Shown: positions 36,434-44,295 of the stretch, one piece after another | Layout: each line of letters starts with the position of its first letter | How positions within the stretch are numbered: the stretch's first letter is position 1 | Assembly (NCBI RefSeq): GCF_029836165.1 | Contig: NZ_JAOEBG010000010.1 | Coordinates: forward strand, 116,662 to 180,661 | From: Pseudomonas sp. GD04091 | Lineage (GTDB): Bacteria > Pseudomonadota > Gammaproteobacteria > Pseudomonadales > Pseudomonadaceae | Reading direction: 5' to 3' | Length of the DNA: 64,000 nucleotides | Made by a program: the position numbers and the translations under genes | The notes under the pieces: model-generated | Seen by the model: only the letters and a program-made list of their open reading frames with translations | Told to the model about the DNA's origin: nothing | The model's database searches: none

Positions 36434-37995
36434 CAGCTTGCCTCCACGGTTTTCGCCGCGCGCGGGGCGCGCTTGGCAGCCGGTTTGGGGGCTCGCAACA
36501 TCTTCCCGGCCGCCCAGGCCAGGAACAGCCCGGTCGCCAGCGCGGTAATGTCGAACCCGGCCATGACCCAGTCGCCGGCGGCGATGGAATGGTCCAGGCC
36601 CTTGCCGGTGGTCAAGGCATTGAGCAGCGGCAGCAAGGCGAACGCCAGCGCGCCCAGCACCAGCTGCTCGCCCCAGGCCCGACGCCCCGGACGCAGCATG
36701 GCGTGCAGCAACGACAGCCCCCAGGCCAGGAAGAACGCATCGATTTCCCAGCCGGCGCGCCCATCCAGGCCCACCGGCAGCAGGCGATTGGCCCAGAAGA
36801 ACGCCGCCACGCCCAGCAACAGGCCGCTCATCCCGGCGATGTTCAACACTTCGACCAGGCGTAGCTCGGCGGGCATGCGCTCGCTCTTGGCATGCTTGAG
36901 CTGGCGCTTGCCCAGCCACATCACCAGGCCGGTGCCGATCACCGCCGTGCCGGCCACGCCGAACACGAAGTACAGCCAGCGCAGCCAGGGCCCGGCGAAG
37001 TTGCCCATGTGCAGGCCGACCAGGGTGAAGGAGGTCATCATCGCCGCGCTTTCCGTCGCGCCTTGCTGGAGCAGCGCGCCAGTGGTGCCGTCGAAGGTCC
37101 AGGTGGCGCTGCGCGAATAGGCGACGCTGTCCGCTGGCGTCCAGGAGAAGTTGACCCGGGCGTTGCGATCGCCGGGGTTCTGCACCTGGATGAAGCCCAT
37201 CCGCGCCCCCGGCGCGTGCGCCTGGACCTTGGCGTACAGCTCGGTCAACGGCACCAGCGGCGCTGGCTGGACAGCGGCGGTGACCACCTCGTCATGCCCG
37301 AACAGGTCGTTGAAGTAACCGTCGCTGTCGCCGTAACTGGCCAGGATGCCGGCTGGCATGACCATGTACATGAAGATCACCAGGCTGCTGTAGCTGATCA
37401 TCAGGTGGAACGGCAGCACCAGCACGCCGATGGCGTTGTGCCCGTCGAGCCAGGAGCGCTGCCCCTTGCCGGGGCGGAAGGTGAAGAACTCCTTGAAGAT
37501 CTTCTTGTGAGTGATGATCCCGGTGACCAGGCCCAGCAGCATGATGAAGGCGCAGAAGGTCGACAGCCAGCGCCCCCAGGGGTGGGGCATCTGCAGCTGG
37601 AAGTGGAAGCGGTAGAAGAACTCGCCACCACGCGTGTCACGCGCCTCGACCGCTTCGCCCGTCCGGGCATCCAGCGCCTTGTCGGTGAAGGCCCCACGGC
37701 CGACGCCGTTGGGGTCGCGCCAGGTGACGCTGAGCGCGGCATCGCGCTCGCTGGGCAGGCGGATGAACCAGGTGCTGGCATGGCCGGCGTTGGCTTCGAG
37801 ATAGCGCTGGGCCAAGCCAAGGCTGGCCACCGGGTCCAGCGGATGAGCCTGGACCTCCGGCTGGGTCCAGTGGCTGATCTCATCCTTGAAATACGACAGC
37901 GTCCCGGTGAGGAAGATGGCGAACAGCAACCAGCCGAAGATCAGCCCGGTCCAGGTGTGCAACCAGGCCATGGCCTGGCGGAAGCCCTCTTTCAT
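36433..37995 (-). CDS. PepSY-associated transmembrane protein, likely iron-siderophore reductase
   Basis: A 520-residue inner-membrane protein of the PepSY_TM family. It has a first helix after MKEGFRQAMAWLHTWTGLIFGWLLFAIFLTGTLSYFKDE, whose His residues may bind haem. A long periplasmic part has two PepSY-like stretches, then helices near residues 190, 345 and a cluster of four at about 390-500. The basic Ala/Lys-rich tail KPAAKRAPRAAKTVEAS is unusual. Related proteins (FpvG, FoxB) reduce or process ferric siderophores, and the gene lies in one operon with a siderophore receptor, which supports that role. Confidence 0.87.
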   Translation of the reverse strand: MKEGFRQAMAWLHTWTGLIFGWLLFAIFLTGTLSYFKDEISHWTQPEVQAHPLDPVASLGLAQRYLEANAGHASTWFIRLPSERDAALSVTWRDPNGVGRGAFTDKALDARTGEAVEARDTRGGEFFYRFHFQLQMPHPWGRWLSTFCAFIMLLGLVTGIITHKKIFKEFFTFRPGKGQRSWLDGHNAIGVLVLPFHLMISYSSLVIFMYMVMPAGILASYGDSDGYFNDLFGHDEVVTAAVQPAPLVPLTELYAKVQAHAPGARMGFIQVQNPGDRNARVNFSWTPADSVAYSRSATWTFDGTTGALLQQGATESAAMMTSFTLVGLHMGNFAGPWLRWLYFVFGVAGTAVIGTGLVMWLGKRQLKHAKSERMPAELRLVEVLNIAGMSGLLLGVAAFFWANRLLPVGLDGRAGWEIDAFFLAWGLSLLHAMLRPGRRAWGEQLVLGALAFALLPLLNALTTGKGLDHSIAAGDWVMAGFDITALATGLFLAWAAGKMLRAPKPAAKRAPRAAKTVEAS

Positions 37996-38297
37996 GACTG
38001 TTTCATCCAGTAGGCCAGGCCATTGAGCAACCCCAGCGCCAGGCTCGGCAGCAGCACGCCAAGCCAGGCGCGCCAGGCGCTGCGGCAGGCGAAGCACCAG
38101 ATGAAGGCCAGCAGGTAAACCACGAACGACAGCATCATGCCGGTCAGCGCGGCATCGACCTGGGCCATGGGCGCGAACAGGGCGATGGCGACGCTGGCCA
38201 TGGACGCCAGCAGGTAGCCGCCCAGCAGCGCGGCCAGGCTGCGCGAGGTCACGGCCAGGCGATAGCTCAGGGGAATGCCGGCGGATTTGCTCTTCAT
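37992..38297 (-). CDS. DUF3649 small membrane protein
   Basis: A 101-residue protein with three hydrophobic helices (about residues 18-40, 47-67 and 73-97). The pattern PLSYRLAVTSRSLAALLGGYLLASMASVAIALFAPM fits DUF3649, which co-occurs with PepSY and DUF3325 proteins in iron-siderophore loci. It is the first gene of a six-gene leftward run down to the receptor. I prefer the ATG at 38297 over a GTG one codon upstream. The downstream PepSY start overlaps its stop (ATGA). A Fur-like box lies about 35 bases upstream. Confidence 0.82.
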   Translation of the reverse strand: MKSKSAGIPLSYRLAVTSRSLAALLGGYLLASMASVAIALFAPMAQVDAALTGMMLSFVVYLLAFIWCFACRSAWRAWLGVLLPSLALGLLNGLAYWMKQS

Positions 38298-38331
38298 CAC
38301 GAGGGTCCGGGAGACGGGGCTGCAATAGTAA

Positions 38332-38346
38332 TGATTTCAATTCTCA
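38332..38346. promoter_or_regulatory. probable Fur box before the DUF3649-PepSY-sigma operon
   Basis: TGATTTCAATTCTCA matches 10 of 14 defined positions of the 7-1-7 Fur core TGATAATnATTATCA. It lies 35 bases ahead of the DUF3649 start, a normal place for iron repression. Confidence 0.6.
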
Positions 38347-38445
38347 TAAGCAAAGCATGGGAGACGAGTTGCCTGGGCTGAACCATCGCGGGGCGAACGG
38401 CCGGATATCGGCATCGATTGCCGAACGCCGGTCGCATGAATACAA

Positions 38446-38460
38446 TGCGAACAATTCTTA
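38446..38460. promoter_or_regulatory. possible Fur box before the rightward sigma gene
   Basis: TGCGAACAATTCTTA matches 9 of 14 positions of the Fur 7-1-7 core and lies 36 bases before the GTG start of the sigma gene. Weaker than the site at 38332. Confidence 0.45.
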
Positions 38461-38496
38461 CTTCCAGTTGCGCTTTCTGGCGCCGGAGTCGCATCG

Positions 38497-38991
38497 GTGC
38501 CCAGCGCCCTCTCATCCACCGTCGAAGGCCTCTACATCGCCCACCACAGCTGGCTGACCGGCTGGCTGCGGCGACGCCTGGGCTGCCCGCAAAGCGCCGC
38601 CGACCTGGCCCAGGACACCTATGTGCGCCTGCTTCAGGCGCGCGAAGCACCGCAACTGGTCGAACCCCGCGCCTTCCTCACCACCGTGGCCAAGCGCGTG
38701 CTGTGCAACCACTTCCGCCGCCTGGAACTGGAGCGCGCCTACCTCGAGGCCCTGGCGCAACTCCCCGAACAAGTGGCGCCCAGCGAAGAACAGAAGGCGA
38801 TCATCTTCGACACCCTGCTTGAACTCGATAGCTTGCTCGATGGCCTGCCCGTGCTGGTCAAGCGCGCCTTCCTGCTGGCCCAGGTCGACGGCCTCGGCCA
38901 GGGCGAGATCGCCCGTGAACTGGGCATTTCGCTGGCGACGGTCAAGCGTTACCTGCACAAGGCAGCCCTGCGCTGCTACTTCGCCCTGTGA
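38497..38991 (+). CDS. fecI: ECF sigma factor FecI
   Basis: A 164-residue iron-starvation sigma factor. Region 2 (QSAADLAQDTYVRLLQAREAPQLVEPRAFLTTVAKRVLCNHFRRLELERAYLEAL) and region 4 (LDGLPVLVKRAFLLAQVDGLGQGEIARELGISLATVKRYLHKAALRCYF) are both the FecI type. The start is a GTG with GGAG eight bases upstream. It is followed at once by fecR and a FecA-like receptor, so it should drive the receptor gene when the ligand is bound. Confidence 0.93.
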   Translation: MPSALSSTVEGLYIAHHSWLTGWLRRRLGCPQSAADLAQDTYVRLLQAREAPQLVEPRAFLTTVAKRVLCNHFRRLELERAYLEALAQLPEQVAPSEEQKAIIFDTLLELDSLLDGLPVLVKRAFLLAQVDGLGQGEIARELGISLATVKRYLHKAALRCYFAL

Positions 38992-39914
38992 ATAGCGCGT
39001 TCCCTCCACAGATTGCCGAGCAGGCGGTGCACTGGCTGATCGAATCGCAGAGCGCCGGCTTCGACCAACACCAGGCTCTGGAGCGCTGGTTGCAGGCCGA
39101 CAGCGAGCACCAACGGGCCTGGGCGCATATCCAGCAGGTCAACCAGCGCCTGCGCGGGGTGGCATCGCCGGTGGTCCACGCCACCTTGGAGGCGCCGCCT
39201 TCCCCGGCTCGGCGCCGGGCGCTCAAGGCGCTGCTGCTGGCCGGGTTGGCCAGCGCCACCGGGCTGGGCCTGCACGGGCACAATCCGGTGCCGGGGCTGC
39301 TGGCCGACTACCGCAGCCCGGTGGGGCAGCGGCGGCATCTGGTACTCGATGACGGCAGCCACCTGCACCTGAACACCCGCAGTGCCGCCGACGTCCGCTT
39401 CGACCACCAGCAGCGCCTGGTGCGGCTGCTGGAAGGCGAGTTGCTGCTGGAGCTGCGCGACGACCCGCGCCCGTTGCGCCTGCGCACGGCCCAGGGCGAC
39501 TTGCGCCTGGACAGCGGCCGCTTCGACGTGCGCCAGTTCGATGGCTTCAGCCTGGTGTCGGTATTCAGTGGCAGTGCCAGCGCGGCGGGCACACCCCTGC
39601 TGGCCGGCAACCAGGCGCGTTTCGCCCAGGGCGGCTGGCAGGCGGTCGCGCCGCTGGACCCGAACCGCGCGGCCTGGGTCGACGGCATGCTGGTGGTGTC
39701 GCAGATGCGCCTGACCGACTTTCTCGCCGAGCTTTCGCGCTACCGGCTCGGGCAGCTCGGTTGCAGCGAACGGGTGGCGGACCTGCGAATTTCCGGGTCG
39801 TATCCACTGGCAGACAGTGAGCGGATCCTGGAGATGCTGGAAGTGGCGCTGCCGGTGAAAGTACGGCGGTTCACCCGCTACTGGGTGTCGCTCGAGGCCG
39901 CGTCAACCGGCTGA
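38988..39914 (+). CDS. fecR: FecR anti-sigma/sigma regulator
   Basis: A 308-residue regulator with an N-terminal DUF4880 part (AVHWLIESQSAGFDQHQALERWLQADSEHQRAWAHIQQVNQRL), one membrane helix around residues 78-92 (ALKALLLAGLASATG), and a periplasmic FecR domain (DYRSPVGQRRHLVLDDGSHLHLNTRSAADVRFD). The GTG start overlaps the fecI stop (GTGA). It passes the signal from the receptor's N-terminal domain to FecI. Confidence 0.93.
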   Translation: MNSAFPPQIAEQAVHWLIESQSAGFDQHQALERWLQADSEHQRAWAHIQQVNQRLRGVASPVVHATLEAPPSPARRRALKALLLAGLASATGLGLHGHNPVPGLLADYRSPVGQRRHLVLDDGSHLHLNTRSAADVRFDHQQRLVRLLEGELLLELRDDPRPLRLRTAQGDLRLDSGRFDVRQFDGFSLVSVFSGSASAAGTPLLAGNQARFAQGGWQAVAPLDPNRAAWVDGMLVVSQMRLTDFLAELSRYRLGQLGCSERVADLRISGSYPLADSERILEMLEVALPVKVRRFTRYWVSLEAASTG

Positions 39915-40029
39915 GAAGCGAGCGACGCCATGGGGCTCCTGCTCAAGTTTTTTTCCAATCACCTGAGCCATTTTCCGAACCTCGCGTGACAGAGAAGGCA
40001 GAACCCTCTCGTCACAGGACCTCAGTCAC

Positions 40030-42342
40030 ATGCCCCTGCGCCCCAGCCCCCTCGCTTTCGCCCTGATCATCGCCGCCCCGATCGTCCTGGCCGCCGAAAC
40101 CCGCGACTACCACATCGCCCCTGGCAGCCTGGAGCAAGCCCTGAACCAGTTCGGCCGCGAAAGCGGCACGCTGATCTCGTTCAGTCCAGCGCTCACTCAA
40201 GGCCTGAACAGCCCGGGCCTCGAAGGCCGCTACGAGATCGGCCCGGGCCTCGACGCCCTGCTGCGCGGCAGCGGCCTGCAGGCACGCCGGGAGACCGACA
40301 ACGCCTACAGCCTGCAGCCGCTGCAGGCCGTCGGCAAGGAAGCGGCCGTACAGCTGGGCGCCTCGACCGTGGTCGGCGACTGGCTGGCCGAGGCACGCCA
40401 GGACAACGTCTTCGAACACCCAGGCGCCCGCGACGTGGTGCGCCGCGAGGACTTCGAACGCAGCGGCGCCAGCAGCGCCCGCGAAGTGCTCAATCGCATC
40501 CCCGGCGTCAACGCCCCCGAGAACAACGGCACCGGCAGCCACGACCTGGCGCTGAACTTCGGCATTCGCGGCCTCAACCCGCGCCTGGCGTCGCGCTCCA
40601 CCGTGCTGATGGACGGCATTCCGGTGCCCTTCGCGCCCTATGGTCAGCCGCAGCTGTCGCTGGCGCCGATCAGCCTGGGCAACATGGACGCGGTGGACGT
40701 CGTGCGCGGTGGCGGCGCGGTGCGTTACGGCCCGCAGAACGTCGGCGGCATCGTCAACTTCGTGACCCGCGCGATTCCCGAGGAGGCGACGTTCAAGGCG
40801 GCGATGCAGAACCAGATCAGTCCGTCGTCCAGCCACGACGGCTTCAAGAACAGCGCCAACCTGCTGGTCGGCGGCACCAACGCCAACGGCCTGGGCGGCG
40901 CCCTGCTGTATTCCGGCACCCGTGGCGGCGACTGGCGCGAGCACAGCGACACGCAGATCGACGACCTGATGCTCAAGGGCAAGCTGCAGCTCGACGAAGC
41001 CAACAGCCTGCACGCCATGGCCCAGTACTACGAGGGCGAAGCCCAGATGCCCGGCGGCCTGAGTCGCGCCGACTTCGATGCCGATCCGTACCAGTCGACC
41101 CGTCTCAAGGACAAGTTCTGGGGCCGTCGCACGCTGTTCAACTTCGGCTATGACTACAAGCAGGACGACCGCCAGTTCAGCGTCAACAGCTTCTTCACCA
41201 AGACCCTGCGCAGCGGCTACCTCGACCAGGGCAGCTTCGTCTCGCTGTCGCCGCGCGAATACTGGGTGCGCGGCATCGAGACCCGCTTCTCCCAAGGCGT
41301 CGCCCTGGGCGACAGCTGGCACGAGCTGGGCGTCGGCTACCGCTACGTCAACGAAGCCGGCCACGAACTGCGCTACCGCGAGCCGAACAACGCCAATCGC
41401 CTGCCGACCACCGCCAGCCGCAACGACCGCGACACCCGTGGCGGCACCGAGGCCCACGCGATCTACCTGGACGACCGCATCGACATCGGCCGCTGGACCA
41501 TCACCCCGGGCATCCGCTACGAGATGATCGATTCCGAGCAGAGCAACAAGCTCAGCGGCCAGCGCTACCAGGGCAGCTACAACACGGCTCTGCCGGCGCT
41601 GAACGTGATGTACCACCTGACCGACAGCTGGAACCTCTATGCCAACACCGAAGGCTCGTTCGGCAGCGTGCAGTACAGCCAGATGCCCAACCGGGTCAGC
41701 AGCGGCGAGGTGAAACCGGAAAAGGCGCGGACCTGGGAAGTCGGCACACGCTATGACAATGGCGACCTGCAGGCGGAGATCGGTGCGTTCCTGATCAACT
41801 TCGACAACCAGTACGAAAGCAACCAGACCAACGACTCGGTGATCGCCCGTGGCGAAACCCGTCACCAAGGCATCGAGACCAGCGTGCGCTACGCCCTCGA
41901 CGGCCTGAGCCCGGCCCTGGCCGGGTTCGATGTGCATGCCGGCTACGCCTTCGTCGACGCCACCATTCGCGAAGACGGCCCGAACAAGGGCAATCAGGTG
42001 CCGTTCTCGTCCCGCCACAAGGGCACGCTGGGCCTGGGCTACACCCAGGGCCCGTGGCAGCTGAACCTGGACAGCAGCTTCCAGAGCAGCCAGTACGCCG
42101 ACAACGCCAACACCGCCAGCGAGAGCGCCGACGGCAGCACCGGGCGCATCCCCGGCTACATGCTGGTCAGCACCCGCGCGGGCTACGACTTCGGTCCGCA
42201 GCTGTCGAACCTGAAGGTGGCGGTGGGGGTGAAGAACCTGTTCAACCGCGAGTACTACACCCGCTCGTTCGACGACAACAACAAGGGCAAGTACGTGGGC
42301 GAACCCCGTACTCTATACCTGCAGACTTCGGTCGAGTTCTGA
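40030..42342 (+). CDS. fecA: FecA-like TonB-dependent receptor (ferric dicitrate type)
   Basis: A 770-residue outer-membrane receptor with signal peptide (..IIAAPIVLAAE) and STN signalling domain (IAPGSLEQALNQFGRESGTLISFSPALTQGLNSPGLEGRYEIGPGLDALLRGSGLQ). The plug (GASSAREVLNRIPGVNAPENNGTGSHDLALNFGIRGLNPRLASRSTVLMDGIPVPFAPYGQPQ) closely follows FecA of the ferric citrate system. The barrel ends in ..LQTSVEF. Ferric dicitrate is the likely ligand from the plug pattern, not proven. A terminator follows. Confidence 0.92.
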   Translation: MPLRPSPLAFALIIAAPIVLAAETRDYHIAPGSLEQALNQFGRESGTLISFSPALTQGLNSPGLEGRYEIGPGLDALLRGSGLQARRETDNAYSLQPLQAVGKEAAVQLGASTVVGDWLAEARQDNVFEHPGARDVVRREDFERSGASSAREVLNRIPGVNAPENNGTGSHDLALNFGIRGLNPRLASRSTVLMDGIPVPFAPYGQPQLSLAPISLGNMDAVDVVRGGGAVRYGPQNVGGIVNFVTRAIPEEATFKAAMQNQISPSSSHDGFKNSANLLVGGTNANGLGGALLYSGTRGGDWREHSDTQIDDLMLKGKLQLDEANSLHAMAQYYEGEAQMPGGLSRADFDADPYQSTRLKDKFWGRRTLFNFGYDYKQDDRQFSVNSFFTKTLRSGYLDQGSFVSLSPREYWVRGIETRFSQGVALGDSWHELGVGYRYVNEAGHELRYREPNNANRLPTTASRNDRDTRGGTEAHAIYLDDRIDIGRWTITPGIRYEMIDSEQSNKLSGQRYQGSYNTALPALNVMYHLTDSWNLYANTEGSFGSVQYSQMPNRVSSGEVKPEKARTWEVGTRYDNGDLQAEIGAFLINFDNQYESNQTNDSVIARGETRHQGIETSVRYALDGLSPALAGFDVHAGYAFVDATIREDGPNKGNQVPFSSRHKGTLGLGYTQGPWQLNLDSSFQSSQYADNANTASESADGSTGRIPGYMLVSTRAGYDFGPQLSNLKVAVGVKNLFNREYYTRSFDDNNKGKYVGEPRTLYLQTSVEF

Positions 42343-42355
42343 CCGACGACAAGAG

Positions 42356-42380
42356 AAGCCCAGCGACTGCCGGGCTTTTT
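42356..42380 (+). terminator. terminator after fecA
   Basis: AAGCCC pairs with GGGCTT around a 10-base loop, followed by TTTTT; it starts 14 bases after the receptor stop. Confidence 0.75.
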
Positions 42381-42519
42381 GCAACAGGAAGTTTTTCTTC
42401 GAAAGGGGGTTGAATTCGTTGCGCGGATGCCTGACCTTAGAGTCAAGAGGCGCAGAAAACCCAATGTCCTCAGCGACCTGGGCGCGCTTCCTGCGAGCAA
42501 GCTGAATAAGGATTGAATC

Positions 42520-42867
42520 ATGCAAATCCAGGTCAACAGCAGCAACCAGATCCAAGGCAACGTCCGCTTGAACGAGTGGGTCCGCAGCACACTGCAAAGC
42601 AGCCTCGAACGTTTCGAGGACGACCTCACCCGCATCGAAGTCCACTTGCGCGACGACAACGGCGCCAAGCCCGGAACGCACGACAAACGCTGCCAGATGG
42701 AGGCTCGCCCGAAAGGCCACCAACCGATTTCCGTGACTCACACCGCCGCATCGCTGGATCAGGCCGTCGACGGTGCCGCCAGCAAGCTGAATCACGCACT
42801 GGAGCACTTCTACGGCAAGCTGCGCAGCAAGCGCGGCGCCTTGGAACTGAGCGATCCAGAAGCCTGA
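42520..42867 (+). CDS. HPF/RaiA-family ribosome-associated protein
   Basis: A 115-residue protein of the sigma-54 modulation / hibernation-factor family. It shows the beta-alpha-beta-beta-beta-alpha pattern: MQIQVNSSNQIQ, a helix RLNEWVRSTLQSSLERFEDDLTRIEVHLRDDNG, then QMEARPKGHQPISVTHTAASLDQAVDGAASKLNHALEHFYGKLRSKRG. Members bind the 30S subunit in slow growth. It is not the usual hpf gene next to rpoN and may be a specialised paralogue. It is monocistronic, with a strong terminator after it. Confidence 0.82.
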   Translation: MQIQVNSSNQIQGNVRLNEWVRSTLQSSLERFEDDLTRIEVHLRDDNGAKPGTHDKRCQMEARPKGHQPISVTHTAASLDQAVDGAASKLNHALEHFYGKLRSKRGALELSDPEA

Positions 42868-42876
42868 TGCTCGAAC

Positions 42877-42907
42877 GAAAACGCCCGGCCTTGCGCCGGG
42901 CGTTTTC
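42877..42907. terminator. strong terminator after the HPF-like gene
   Basis: GAAAACGCCCGGC and GCCGGGCGTTTTC form a perfect 13-bp stem with a CTTGC loop. The A and T runs within the stem let it work in both directions. Confidence 0.88.
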
Positions 42908-42987
42908 ATTTGTACCGATCAACGGGCCTGAACCAACATCGCCCTGCCCCGGTCAACCGCTGCAATCCTTCATCGCCGAGCACGAAC

Positions 42988-43275
42988 ATGAGCAACCCCT
43001 TCGATCGCATCAGCGCCGCCTTCGCGCCCGAGTACCGGGTCAACCTGAGCATCGAGCGCCTGGACGGCAGCATCATGCTGACCCTGTCCGACGACAGCGG
43101 CGTGGTCGCCAAGCGCCTGATCAGCCAAGCCCAACGCAACGACCCGGTGCGCCTGCAGCGGGTCATCGACAGCATCCGCCTGGGCCTGGCCATCGAGCTC
43201 GGCCAGAACCCGCTGCAGGTGCTCGCCGCCCTCACCCGCCCCCATCACCTCCCGGTGAGCGGCCTGGCCAACTGA
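42988..43275 (+). CDS. small conserved Pseudomonas protein (DUF3509-like)
   Basis: A 95-residue soluble protein: MSNPFDRISAAFAPEYRVNLSIERLDGSIMLTLSDDSGVVAKRLISQAQRNDPVRLQRVIDSIRLGLAIELG. A beta-rich first half and helical second half fit the small DUF3509 family of Pseudomonas, whose role is unknown; the family name is from memory and should be checked. I took the ATG at 42988. The gene ends three bases before the convergent psiE stop. Confidence 0.7.
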   Translation: MSNPFDRISAAFAPEYRVNLSIERLDGSIMLTLSDDSGVVAKRLISQAQRNDPVRLQRVIDSIRLGLAIELGQNPLQVLAALTRPHHLPVSGLAN

Positions 43276-43278
43276 GGG

Positions 43279-43749
43279 CTACTTGCCCTCGTCCACTTCC
43301 TTGCCGTTGGCATCGAGCACCCTGGTCGACGGGTAGCGATACGACGCATAGCGCACCACGAGAATGGCGAACGCCAGCAGCAGGATGCCGCCGCACAGGT
43401 ACAGCAGGCCGACGTCTGGCGCCTTGTGGTGCGACACGTCACCGATCAGCAGACGCGTCAGCGCGGTGATCGCCACGTACAGCAGGAAGCGTATGGGCAT
43501 GTGGTTGGTCTTGAAGTAGATCCCCACCATCGCCCCCAGTTCCAGGTAGATGAACAGCAGCAGGATGTCATCGACGCTGACCCCGCCCTTGCTCAGCATG
43601 TCCAGGAACGTCACCACCGCCGCATAGGCGGTGATCGCGCCGATACCGAACAGCGCCAGGTAGTGGAACGCCTCCACGCACAGGTTGCCCACCGAGTCGG
43701 CGGAGCCATGCAGGCCCTTGCGCAGTCTGTCTGCCCATTTGATGTTCAC
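43279..43749 (-). CDS. psiE: PsiE-family membrane protein
   Basis: A 156-residue inner-membrane protein with four helices (about residues 30-50, 62-80, 86-104, 112-134). It has the family pattern DDILLLFIYLELGAMVGIYFKTNHMPIRFLLYVAITALTRLLIGDVSHHK. PsiE is induced by phosphate starvation in enterics; its function is unknown. The start is a GTG with a poor ribosome-binding site. I saw no clear Pho box upstream. Confidence 0.85.
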   Translation of the reverse strand: MNIKWADRLRKGLHGSADSVGNLCVEAFHYLALFGIGAITAYAAVVTFLDMLSKGGVSVDDILLLFIYLELGAMVGIYFKTNHMPIRFLLYVAITALTRLLIGDVSHHKAPDVGLLYLCGGILLLAFAILVVRYASYRYPSTRVLDANGKEVDEGK

Positions 43750-43935
43750 GATCTTCGATTCCCCGATACGGCTTAAGGATGGTGCGCCACGCCTGTGACA
43801 CTTGTGCCATGCAGTTAAAAGGCCATGGCCCCTCTCTTGGAAGGCGGTGGATTGCCGCAGGGCACCTGTGGGCTACGCTGTTTTTCTGCGCACAAGGCCA
43901 TCATCGAGCTTGCAGGTCAGTGGCGCGCCCATGTA

Positions 43936-43951
43936 CTGTATAAAAACACAG
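43936..43951. promoter_or_regulatory. LexA box upstream of yebG
   Basis: CTGTATAAAAACACAG keeps the CTGT-N8-ACAG core of the gammaproteobacterial SOS box, extended to TACTGT...ACAGTTA. It lies 42 bases ahead of the yebG start. Confidence 0.85.
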
Positions 43952-43993
43952 TTATCCAGCAATCCAACCAGCAAAAAGGCATAGAGGTGATGA

Positions 43994-44257
43994 ATGGCCG
44001 TCGAAGTGGTGTACCGCAGCAGCCGCGACCCGGAGCGCTTGTTCATGGATAAGGCCGAAGCAGACCGTCACGACAAGATGCTCGAACTGGCCGAACGCCT
44101 GGCCGAGGTGCTGCACAAGGCGGTGCCGTCGCTGAGCGAGCAGCAGGTCGAGGAAGCCGGCATCTACATGGCCAAACACCGCGATGTGTTCGCCCGGGCG
44201 TTCAAGAGCCAGCCCGATGCGCTGGCGGAGCTGCTCGAAGGTGGCGAGACGGAGTGA
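43994..44257 (+). CDS. yebG: YebG-family SOS protein
   Basis: An 87-residue protein beginning MAVEVVYRSSRDPERLFMDKAEADRHDKMLELAERLAEVL, the pattern of the YebG family, a DNA-damage-inducible protein of unknown biochemical role. The LexA box at 43936 supports SOS control. The start is fixed by GAGGTG before the ATG. Length is slightly below the E. coli protein. Confidence 0.9.
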   Translation: MAVEVVYRSSRDPERLFMDKAEADRHDKMLELAERLAEVLHKAVPSLSEQQVEEAGIYMAKHRDVFARAFKSQPDALAELLEGGETE

Positions 44258-44295
44258 TTTCGGCGGTGGCCCCTGCGCGGGGCCGACACCCATCT

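Noticed and set aside
40012..42018. 668-codon frame antisense to the fecA-like receptor
   Set aside because: Same reason: shadow of a high-GC gene with complete motifs.
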